A DNA stretch of 64,000 nt. It comes from Bicyclus anynana (taxonomy: Eukaryota; Arthropoda; Insecta; Lepidoptera; Nymphalidae). How positions within the stretch are numbered: position 1 is the stretch's first letter; each line of letters opens with the position of its first letter. The position numbers and the translations under genes were made by a program. Where the stretch lies: positions 776,501-840,500 of the forward strand of contig NC_069086.1 in assembly GCF_947172395.1 (NCBI RefSeq), read 5' to 3'. Positions 36,125 through 46,700 of this stretch are shown one piece after another. The notes under the pieces are model-generated. The model ran no database searches, was not told the origin of the DNA, and worked only from the letters and a program-made list of their open reading frames with translations.

Positions 36125-37136
36125 CATTATTATAAAGAGGAAATAGAGTTACATCATGAGCGAGTACCATATGCTTTATTTTATCCCCGTGGTCATATAA
36201 AAGATAGTTACGAGTAACGAACAGTAAGATTTACAAGATTGACTAGGGTAGATGCTATACGGACTCAATACAAAAAGAAAATTCCAATATAATTATGTTC
36301 ATAATGAGTCCTCAGGTCTCAGACCAATTATTGTATAGGACCTGCCTCGCTAGACGTTACTTGTCTGTCAAAGTATATGATCAACGATCTAATGCGATTA
36401 TAAAAACTTTCTCTATAGAATCAATGTTAAATAGTTGTAATCGTATTCGTCGATTAAAGAGCTCCGTAAAAATGTTTTTGTGTAATTGAATGTTGTAAAA
36501 AACGGGCAAAAACTTCTAGTTTAGTATAAGATATACACCAAATCTAAGCTCGTTTTACTTAGAAAATGACAGACAATTTTGCTCGTGACTATGAGTGTGA
36601 TACAGGTCCTTCTATAATTGGTCTGAGCCTCAGGTACACTACTTATACCTACCGTACAGGAACCGTACAGGTAACGTACATACTGCACGCCATAGGTAAC
36701 GAGACATCTAGTACTTGCCTTTAGGCATGGAAATAACTTAGATCACGACGTGCGTACTCCGGTGTTAGCTAATCGAACGTCCGCTTGTAAATAAGAAGCC
36801 GTCTGTCATACTCGGCAACTATCTGCAGTTATTATCTAAATTGATGAGAGTTTACGAGTTTCGCGCGCTGTAAACAAATGTTGAGCCATTAGCTGTAACG
36901 ATGTAATTTTCTGTTAGCGATCCGCTTTGTTGTGTGGTTCAAGTTACGAGACGCTAACTGTAATGTCCTATTTCAAAAGATAAAATTAAAGCACAACTTT
37001 TTGAAGTGATACTTACTTCTTTACGCACGCTTGACATTGGAAGTAAGGTGGTGAATGCGTTATGAAAAGTGTAATCAGGCGAGGTGAGGGATAGAGCTAA
37101 ACATTTTTTTTATTAATTACTTTACAATTATAAAAA

Positions 37137-37575
37137 AAAACTGGGTGTAAGGGGGAGGCTAGTACCAGTCAGCTTTCCCAACTGTTGCACCCTGTAGATT
37201 GACCGACAGGGCTCTGGTGACCGACTAATGGCGGTATAACAATTCTCAACTGGCTGGATTTTATAAATGGCACAGGCTGGTGTCGGGCAGCAGCGACACT
37301 GGTGCGGAAAATCTAACCCTGCGAATGACAATGCCCAGCGTGGTCATTTATGGGCAATAACCTATGCATAGAGCCAATACACAACAGCCCCTTGTCCCCG
37401 GTGGCCCCGCTATTCCCGGCTCTGGCAGCGGTTGTGGTAACGGCGGGGCAAGGGGTGTCAAGAATCTCCGGGGCAGATTCCGCGGCTCGAGACCGTGCTT
37501 GGAGGTCCATGAAAGAGGCCTATGTCCAGCAGTGGCGTCTTTCGGCTGATAAGGTAAAGTAAGATATGGTAAGGT
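37137..37575 (+). mobile_element. Collapsed LINE: GC-rich 5' segment fused to RTE-type 3' end
   Basis: 37137-37485 is a GC-rich block (GGGTGTAAGGGGGAGGCTAG, CACCCTGTAGATTGACCGAC, GGGCAGCAGCGACACTGGTG) that looks like a LINE 5' region. It passes directly into CGGCTCGAGACCGTGCTTGG, GGCCTATGTCCAGCAGTGGC, the extreme 3' coding end of the RTE family. All polymerase and endonuclease sequence is missing between them. It may be a single internal deletion or a short non-autonomous derivative. Confidence 0.5.
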
Positions 37576-37605
37576 AACAAAAAACATAACTGTTCTGAAG
37601 ATTTA

Positions 37606-37857
37606 TAAGATGGAGGTTCTAAGTTCGATCCCCGACTGTTTTCTTAATTGGTCCAGGTCTGCCTGGTGGCAGGCTTTCGGAGAGAAAGACGTACCGTTAA
37701 GCGATTTATCGTTCCGGCACGATGTCGTGTAGAAACCGAAAGGGGTGTGGATTTTCATCCTCCATCTAACAAGTAAGCCCGTTTATATCTTAGATTCCAT
37801 CGTCACTTACCAACAAATGAGATTGTAGTCAAGGTCTAACTTATAAAGAATAAAAAT
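37606..37857 (+). repeat. SINE family A, copy with partial head
   Basis: Starts at AGATGGAGGTTCTAAGTTCGATCCCC (B-box side of the head), with AATTGGTCCAGGTCTGCCTG and GACGTACCGTTAAGCGATTT, and ends in an A-rich tail. It lacks the CGGCCGTGGCTAGTTACCAC segment, replaced by a short GGAGAGA. Confidence 0.75.
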
Positions 37858-38280
37858 AGTGTGCTTGTTAAGATCAATTATATATTTTTACTGTGTTGAT
37901 GAAGAGTTTGTCTCTTATCTGCTTTGCTCGTCAGTATATTATATTAATAGTCAAAAATAATAAATATATGCTTACATGCATGAAAGATTACAAATACTAT
38001 TCATGTTACCACATATTAAGGTTTCCACATATTTTTTTCCAGAATCGCTGCCGCTTGAACATCGGACCATACAATGAAAGTAATACGAAGACCATTTGGA
38101 TGAGTGCGGATATTGTTAACCTTCGAGTATTTAAATTCCGTCTCTAACGAGTGCGACAGAGAGAAAGAGAGGCAAACACAGCAGCGACCATTTCGCTGTT
38201 TTCATTTGCAAATTGGATTCTGCAAGTTTTATTTGTGGTTGGAGGACAATATTAAAATCAAAATTACAAAATATAACTTA

Positions 38281-38447
38281 CTAGCTGGCGCCGCGCGGTT
38301 TGACCCGCGTGGTTCCGTTCCCGTAGGAATACGGGGATAATATATATAGTCTATAGCCTTCGTCGATAAATGGGCTATCTAAAACTGAAAGATTTTTTAA
38401 AACGTTCCAGTAATTCCTGAGATTCAGCTTTATAATATTAATATAGA
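38281..38447 (-). mobile_element. LEP1-like Helitron with internal deletion
   Basis: Forward strand starts CTAGCTGGCGCCGCGCGGTT and ends TTATAATATTAATATAGA. The usual GCGCGTTCAAACAAACAAAC segment is deleted between CCTGAGATT and CAGCTTTATAATATT. Confidence 0.72.
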
Positions 38448-38989
38448 TTGCTGACTTCTCTATGAACGGGAATTTTTAATACAATCGTAGATCCAAAAAA
38501 ATGCTTAACATATTTTGTACAATTATTGTTACTTAACATTAGATGTAATTGAGTGCCAATTTGTAGATAAATAATAGAACAACCGTTTCTATTGTTGTTT
38601 TGATTTAGTGGTTTAAATTTTCTACGATTTCCAGCGATAGAAGGCCCGAGCTTTTGATATTAATTTAAATTTGTGATGCCTTTACGCGTTTCTGAGGAAA
38701 TGGGTCTTGACAGATAGAGACAGACGGAAGGTGGAACTAGTGTAAAAACGATTATTATTTTTTTGTGAAATGCCTAAAGTCCAGAAAATTTGAAAAAACT
38801 CAACTCTCGACTTTGGTTCAACTACAACTAATTTACAAATAATTTTGAAACGTCCAGATTTACCATAAGTGGAGAGTCTACCAACGGTTCGGAAGGCAGG
38901 TGCGTGTATACATACTCGTTGATAGCTTGGGCTGTCATGGAAAACTGCTGTATACGTACCACATTAATTAATTATGAAACACATCAAAA

Positions 38990-39130
38990 TACATTTGGAT
39001 CGTGCCGCGTTGCAAGAACCAGCTCATGACTAAGGGCTCCGTATGGGTTCGATACTAGTCGGGCATATTCCGACCCATATCACGTGAGTTTAAGCCGTGT
39101 TTCATAGTCAATTAATATGAATAACACTCA
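38990..39130 (+). mobile_element. Penelope-like element 2, solo 3' fragment
   Basis: TTGGATCGTGCCGCGTTGCA, AGAACCAGCTCATGACTAAG through GCCGTGTTTCATAGTCAATT and AATATGAATAACACTCAC is a diverged copy of the 3' UTR of the Penelope-like element at 54394-55848. Only the last about 140 bases are present. Confidence 0.7.
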
Positions 39131-39228
39131 CAAAATTAATTCTAAAATATACCTACTTACCACGTTTGCATTTTCTGCAACGTTTCTATATCTATAAGAT
39201 CCAATTTTATTTTTTTATTTTAATATAT

Positions 39229-39273
39229 TATGTAGGTACCTACTGGTTATATACACAAGTAGGTACCTACATA
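39229..39273. repeat. Perfect 16-bp hairpin
   Basis: TATGTAGGTACCTACT (39229-39244) and its exact inverse at 39258-39273 around a 13-base loop. Each arm is itself nearly palindromic (AGGTACCT). Confidence 0.75.
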
Positions 39274-40258
39274 TTGAATGTGATTCACTTTTTTATTGCG
39301 AAGAAAAATTAATTTATTCTTTCTGCAGGTGTAAAACAATCATCATCATTATCATCATCATCGGAGTTCATTTTAGTGACCCGTTACAGGGACAATAAGG
39401 GCTCTTTTTAGAGGAGAGGTTATATAGATTTATCTTCCAAGTAGTTTATTACTTGATGCAGGTTTTGGGTTATCATGAAATCAAATATTAATGATAACGA
39501 AAGGGACCAACGCCTCTCCGAGATTTGTAATATCGCTAGCTTGTACTAGCTTCCAATCTCTGCGCTACTGATGATTTCAGTATTTGTCACAGTTTGACCC
39601 AGGACTCGGACCCAGAACCAGTACTGATCACAATCCTCAGTCATAAGAGACAAAATTTCCCCAAAGTTTTATTCAAACTTACAATTACAATGAATTAAAA
39701 AATAAAACAAAATATACTTTTTAATTTATTTTATTAAAGTTTTTAGTCTGCATTAACTTATTTATCTGTCTCTGTACAGACTGTTCAAGTTTCCAATGGT
39801 ACTGAAATAATATAAATGAAAAAAAAATACTTGCTAAAACAAAACAATGGTATCGCATGATTGTGTATAAAACACCAACACTTAAAACCAGTAAAACATG
39901 ATCTATTTGCTACTATAATTTGTTTGGAAAATCAATCTATATAATAAGCGAGTTTTAAAATTAGAAGTACATTCTCACGAAATCCATGTAATCCGTGTAA
40001 GCGTCTGTGATAACCAGACATACTTCATTTTATAAAGTAAGTTTAAAAGTGGGACAATAGGCTAGTTGACATTTTAAAACGGTAAATTGTTCATTACCAT
40101 TCTACTAGATTGAAAAAAAATTACAAGCTAAAACACTTGTCATCCATGATGGTCTAAATTTCAACTTTTTCATGACGTCACATTAACAAATCATTTACAA
40201 ACGGAGTGATTGACAAAAATATTACTTAACAACTAGTTCGACGTTTAGTACATCAAGT

Positions 40259-40314
40259 AACATTACAACGTCACAAAATGGACGCTGTCGTCCATTTTGT
40301 GACGTTGTAATGTT
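40259..40314. repeat. Perfect 26-bp hairpin with 4-base loop
   Basis: 40259-40284 is exactly complementary to 40289-40314, loop CTGT. The stem contains GTCACAAAATGGACG. Such a perfect, long, tight inverted repeat is either very young or under constraint. Confidence 0.85.
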
Positions 40315-40449
40315 TTTGACGTTTGGAAAGTTTTAAAAATACATGATTTTTAAATTAAGTTTTATAAGAAATCCTTAACTTTTGTTAATTAATATCAATA
40401 TGTTTCGGCAACCTATTCCATGTACTACACGAAACGCGGATGCTCGTAA

Positions 40450-40795
40450 CTTGGAATGCTACGTGGAATTTCGTTTTTCACAAATCCCTCGGGAACCATG
40501 GATTTTTCCGGGATTAATAGTAGCCTTTGTGTTAATTCAGGCTATAAAATATCTCAATACCAAATTTTAGCTAATTCGGTTCAGTGTCGAGGCGTAAAAG
40601 AGTAACAAATATTCATGTCATCAGAATCATCACTTTTCGCAAATCTCGGGAAACAATGGATTTCTTCGGGATAAAAAGTAGCAGTAAATTCCCATTCCTA
40701 ATTTCAGCCAAATCGCTTCAGTAGTAGCGGCGGTAAAGAGTAACAAACATCCAAACATACATACAAACTTTCGCGTTTAAAGTATGGTTAGTAGA
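40450..40795 (-). mobile_element. Helitron second subfamily, two partial copies in tandem
   Basis: The reversed block TTTTCACAAATCCCTCGGGA/ACCATGGATTTTTCCGGG appears at 40470 and again as TTTTCGCAAATCTCGGGAAA/CAATGGATTTCTTCGGGA at 40635. Each is followed by the AATTCGGTTCAG or AATCGCTTCAG motif and a GTAACAAA segment. Two overlapping insertions or an internal duplication. Confidence 0.6.
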
Positions 40796-41162
40796 ATTTG
40801 ATATGAGTCAACTACCCTATAGAAGATCTGGACACTTGAAATCTAAATGACGACTGTGCTTACAAGTACACATGGTAGGAGAAAATGTTGATAAATTTTT
40901 AGCCTTCATAAAATAAGGTATGTCTAGCTATCGCAGGCTCTGAATCCACAATCTATGCAATCGAGTTTTAGAATTAGAAGTATACTCATCACGAAATTCA
41001 TGTATTATCTCGATGCTGGACTAATTCATAAACAGAAATTTGGAATAATTTCAATTAGATTAGCGTCCTTTCGATCTCACTAAGACCATTGAGCTTTGAC
41101 TGTGTTTTCTTATAATTGATTTCTTAAAGTTTGAGTTGTTTTATACATATAACAATAACAAT

Positions 41163-41212
41163 ATTTGTATATATAGCAAACATTTTAACTAATGTTTGCT
41201 ATATACACAAAT
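41163..41212. repeat. Near-perfect 22-bp hairpin
   Basis: ATTTGTATATATAGCAAACATT at 41163-41184 pairs with 41191-41212 with one mismatch and a 6-base loop. It lies downstream of neuroligin, possibly inside an extended 3' UTR. Confidence 0.7.
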
Positions 41213-42179
41213 CAGTCTGAACGGAACGGTCTTACTTGAGATAGAACCATACAATTACTAATAAGTCTGCTAAGTAATGCCACATAATACTATCATTTTA
41301 ATAATATGTAATTTGAAGCTTACTCCAGTATTGGCAGTCTTCTTTACAATCTAGCGTACATTCTGTACTAGTTCAGAGTTTCATGCATACTTAAAAACAT
41401 AATATTAACATACAAATAGAAGACAAAATAGATGAATTCAGATTATTCTATTACAATCCAGAAAACAACTTATTGGATTCAATATCTAGATGAATGCGAA
41501 TCACCCATTACAGATAACAAAAAACACAAATACACAGTGCGTCTTAAAATAAATTAAACTCAAATGGACGATACATCATCTAATTACCTAAAACAATCAA
41601 ATTAGTTTTAGAAACACACAGACTTTAAGACTTGTATAATAACAGATTGATGAAGATAAAACTGGAAACTAAATTTAAAATGTCATTAAAGTTACAGCAA
41701 ACAGACTGATTTATATAGAAAATTAAACCAAATTTGAAAATAGTGATAGTTCTGCTGTACATAAATCTTTAATAAACAAAAGTGTGAATCGTATAATTTA
41801 AAGTACTTAGTAAATAGGAGAAACGCTGTTTTAAACTCATAAAGCTTAAAGATGTATGTACAACAAAGTTAGCACCAGAATAATAACATTGAAAGATTAA
41901 ATAATGATAAGTCAGATGAAGTTGAACAAGGATTAATGTATCATTACAACCTGTTATACCGTTAGCTAAAATTATTTACATATTTACAAAACTATTGGTC
42001 CATCTATGTTAAGAACTAAAATTAAACTAAAATAATATACACACACATTTCAATGTAGATAATTATAATTAATATACACGATACAAAAAACTGGATGTTT
42101 TCTTAAATTATCAAGTTTTTTCGAGACATCTTTAATTAAGTCTTCAGACATTTCTTTCAGATAAGACAATTGCTTATTT

Positions 42180-42863
42180 TTTATTCATATTACATTAATA
42201 GAATAAGATTTAAGCAACTATCTTTCTACCTAACAATGGAAGATTGAAAGTAATTTTCTTGTCTGAGAATTCAAATATTGTTGAAATAAAAAATTCTTTT
42301 CTATTATATGACAAATAATTAAGGAAGGATATTTCTAATAAACCTTGTTCCTTGAAAGTAATATTTTGTAAACATATTTTTCAAGAGGTTTATGTTATAG
42401 ATCTACCGACAGAGTTATCACAAAATTTTAATTACGTGACAATCTTTAGCATCATGTTCATAATTATTAGGATGGATATGCGGCTCCGCCTCATAAACTA
42501 TCGTATAGTATGTACATAAATTTATATTACTTTCTAAACATTACATATATATACAAAGATTTACATCGAATACATTAATAACGTCCGGTACACCGTTAAA
42601 CACTCCAACTTATTTAAAATCTATTTCTTCAAGTTTTTTTACGGATATGGTAATAATATTATTGGAAACAATTGTTTTTAACATCACATTCACTAATGAA
42701 TTCGTTTAGTCATTTGTTCACTATTAACGCCTTCTTATTAGCGCGTTGAAAGTCAAATATAATCTGTAACGCACTTGAGAAGGTCCGGCGGGAGTCACAC
42801 GATCTCGTCGTGGTGCACCACGTCACTGCAACTGCCGGCTCGCTGCAGTCAGGCACGCTGGCG
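42180..42863 (-). promoter_or_regulatory. Nlg: Probable neuroligin 3' UTR up to first AATAAA
   Basis: Downstream of the neuroligin stop the sequence is AT-rich and free of recognisable mobile elements. The first canonical polyadenylation hexamer I find on the minus strand is AATAAA at 42185-42180, about 680 bases past the stop. The real transcript end could be further downstream, since repeat-poor sequence continues to about 41 kb. Confidence 0.4.
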
Positions 42864-43719
42864 TCACACACGCAGTTCCTCCATTGTCACATTCGACTTT
42901 GCGTTCAACTGCGTGTTCTTCTTTGTCAGCGTATTCGTGTTTATCATTTGCATTTGATGTGCTGACAGTAACGGCTGATTTTCTTGCAACTGGCCGCTGG
43001 CTAGCGTATTTATATTGCTTTTACCTATTTTAGGCGGCGGCGGCGCTCTTGGCAAAGTCGCCATACCTGCTACATTATTACTAGGTAAATCAGCGAATTC
43101 AGGTGGTGGTAATTGATGATGTGAATGTGTGTGGTGATGACTCAAAATGGTCGCTGGGTCATTTTTGAGACTTGTTTGAAACGATAATGCTCCTTCTAAA
43201 TCACCACAAATATTGTTCGGCATTTGACCGTTTTCTACACGTTTTTTTAAATGTGATCCATTTACGTGACTATCTTGGCCGTTCATTCTTGTCTTGTCTC
43301 TTTGATAGTAAACACCGGCGAATATAAGTACATTTAATATGAGCAAAGAGCAACCTATAGCTATTGTTACACTAAGAGCAGTCGAGTACGCTGCGAATCC
43401 ATCTTCCGGAGGAGCGGTGGTTGAACCTTCAGATTTGTGTACTTCAGAAGCCCCGACTGTACTCGGAGTCATAGAATTAAGTCCCACTATATTAAAATTT
43501 AACGGTGATGTAACATTTAGAACAGTTAACAAAGGAACTTTGGTAGCTAAACCAGTGTCTGTGAGTACCATTTCAGTAGTCTTTTTGAATGGTGGTGTAA
43601 AACTTTTTAACGTCGGCTGCAGTGAGGTATCCTCATTTTCTAGCTGATGGTGAGACTGAGGAACGTCTTCTCCACCAGGTCTATGGAGATCTGGTACTAG
43701 GTTCAACCAGAACGAGAGC
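42864..43719 (-). CDS. Nlg: Neuroligin terminal exon: stalk, membrane segment, cytoplasmic tail
   Basis: The 856-bp last exon opens LSFWLNLVPDLHRPG, the end of the esterase-like fold. It continues as a Thr/Ser/Pro-rich stalk of about 85 residues and then a single membrane segment around 43388-43305, with core VTIAIGCSLLILNVLIFAGV followed by YYQRDK as the cytoplasmic stop-transfer. The tail contains a His-rich run (SHHHTHSHH), a proline-rich LPRAPPPPK that could bind SH3 or WW domains, and QLPPPEFADLP. The chain ends MEELRV at TGA. Vertebrate neuroligins end in a class I PDZ ligand (TRV). Here the last three residues are LRV, a class II-type ligand by sequence. Confidence 0.96.
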
Positions 43720-46700
43720 CTGTGAACGAGGAAAATTTAAATAAGTTTCTAAAAAATTAATTTTCAGAATTATAAATTTTTGGTTCACTAACCTGTGAGC
43801 TCGATAATGGTTCTTTAATTTTGATTTGATGTCAATATTCAAGTATTTTTTGTGCACAGCTTCGTACGCTGTCCATTCTATATTCTTCATTCTTACTCTT
43901 TCTTGTCTTCCAGCTCTGATAGGATCACTTTCCTGAGCCTCGTTCGGGTTTCTGATACAGAAAACAATGAAACTGTTATAATTCTGTCGTCAGATATTAC
44001 GCATGAAGTTCGTGTTCAAACAATAACTTTACAATCTTGCCAACATTAGGTCAGTAACTTAATAACTGTCAATAGTACATTGTACAACAACACAAATTGT
44101 CATGGAGTAAAAATAGAATTCCAACTAGAAATGCAATACAACCAGACAAATATTTCTGATATTGAAACAACGGGTGTTTTTTTTGCTAAAAATCGCTTAC
44201 CCCGTTTTGGCAAAGTTCCCCCAATACAGCATAACTGATTCCGACAGCGCTACTTCGGATTTGGTGTAGTTGCGCGGGAAGTGTGCCAACCCGCCGACCA
44301 GCGGCGCGCCGAATATGTAGGGCAGCTCCTCGCCATGGATGCAGCCTTGTCTCTGATGGAGAAATTAAACATATTTAGTTATGTCATTTTAGAAACTGAA
44401 ATAAACGTTTTTAATTTTTTGAATTAGTTACTATTACTTTATTAAATTCTAATTCAAGATTCGTCCTATATAGTCATTTAAAGAGTCAGTCAAAAATTAT
44501 TGTTTTTTATCGCTGTAATAACCAAATCTAACAAACAAGTACGCAGCAAGTGATCCGTGTAGTGTGTAGTGATTTTGTATAGGGAATTGTAAAGTGATTT
44601 TAGTAATAAATTCCCGTCTATTAACACTTGAATTACCAAACTATATTATATTCCTAACTAGCGGACGCAGACTGTAGAATTTAGTTTTTTACAAATCTAT
44701 GTATTTTGCGGGAAAAACCTCTACTATCTTCCAGTGAAACTCCCATCAAAATCAGTTCTGCCATTCCAGAGATTTTCCTGGACAAACTCAAAGACAGTCA
44801 GATATACAATAAATTTAAAAAAAGCTTTATTGTGCTCTAGTGTCGTGTAAATAGCTATAAGCACTAGAAAAACACAGTTATTTTGAAATCACAGACAAAC
44901 CCTTCAATTTTAGTTATATGTATGGATGATGTGTCTTTCCAGCCTAACAGAAACTTAGAAATCTGTTAGTGAAGATAACAGTTCGGAGTTCCACAACTTG
45001 CATGTGCCTGGAGGAAGCTATTTTGTTAATAAAGCGATTGTGATTAATTAAACCAGAAAATACCTGATTTAGTGGTTCTAAAAAAAAATTATAAAGAAAA
45101 CAGCATCAAAATTCACGAAAACTAACAACATCCAAATATAGGAGTAAGTTCGACTCCTTTGACTTCAGAAATGATTTCTTTTTAAACTTTGAACATTTTG
45201 CGATCACAAATATTGCTTTCGTACGAGTATCTTTTGAAATTCAGTGTCACATTGAAAGTTGCAGTAACTTTGTAGGTTGTGTATGACATGGCAGATTTAT
45301 GTTTTGTGAGTCACTTGGCTACGATAAAGCTGCGGTAAAAGCACACTAAAGATAAAATTAGGGTGAGTGCACACTTGATGTAAAGTCAGCCGTAGGATCA
45401 CTTTCAGACACCGCGTAGGAATTGCCTCGTTAGTCCAATGGTTAGGTTAATGAGTCGAGTCCTGAGTTCGAGTCCTAGGTAAGACGTGCTGAGCTTTTCT
45501 TTCTTCTAAGAAATATTTAGCTAACGTGTCTCGGTTATAAGATGTCAGTTTAGATGATAATCAATAGCATTAAATAGTGGTCGTTGAAGAATTTAACAAA
45601 AGCCTACAAAACCGCATTCGAAAAGTTTTGAGTCTAAGCTCCATACCCCCTCTCCTATTAGTAGGGAGAACTGGCCCAGTAGTGGGTTGTGCAAATATGC
45701 TGATAATTATGACGGCCGAGTAGCAACTGCTTTCTACATCCACGGCCGTGGGTTCGACTCCCACTACTAGAAAGTATTTGTTGATAAGCCTGGGTTTTCT
45801 GGGTGTTTTCTATTTAAACACCCATATTTATATCTGCGTGTTTATTATATTTTTATTTCCTGTATACAAATATATATAATAAAATTTACTAGACATATTA
45901 TACTCTTTTTATGCTTACATTGGACCTATGTAGTCGCGTAAAGGCGTAATTTTTGGATTAAGATAAGTAACGAACGTGATTCATAATCATCAAGTTCATA
46001 ACCGGGACCGGATTGTGGGTTCGAATCCGGTCCCTCCGAAATCGGAGGCAGAGGTCATATCCACTGGGCTATCACAGCTCTTACTCCTTGGGACACTTGC
46101 CTTAAATCTAATCACGTTTATAATCTACATATTATCATATTCATCAGAAAAAATGTCTCCATAATAATTTAATTAGATAAATAAATATGAGACCTGTATG
46201 ATAACCTAGAACCTGTATGCAATAATAAGTTTACGGTAATCACTTCCATTTTACAGTCGATGTACGTAAGTTAATGATCAACGTAAATAAATATGACTAC
46301 AGCTTATAAGAGGAGACAAAATTCCAATAATTGAAGTCTATAAGGTAGACTAAAAGTGTATTTATATTTAACTCAAACGTACTTAATAAGGTTTTATATC
46401 GAAAACATTTGGAACGATATTACGAAAGCCTTTTAATAACAGGCAAATAATAAATACACAATAGGGCATAATGTCTTCGAAGATTTCTTCTTTCGTGACG
46501 CTTAAATTTGCTTTCGATGTTTACCTATGTTATTTATAAGAATAACTGTATAATTGTCTTCTATTTGTTGTGTCTAGGTAAAGGGCTAGATAAATAGGCA
46601 AACGGATTTCGGCCTGTCTAGACAGAATCCTTTATAATTTTGTAATAATAATAATAATAACTCTTTTAATGTAGCGTATTTTTTTAGTTTGACCATTTTT

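Noticed and set aside
37313..37587. Several GC-rich overlapping frames
   Set aside because: They fall in the collapsed LINE and are open because of its GC content; no LINE protein motif is preserved in them.
43339..43647. 102-codon plus-strand frame
   Set aside because: It lies antisense to the neuroligin last exon, whose frame is supported by family motifs.
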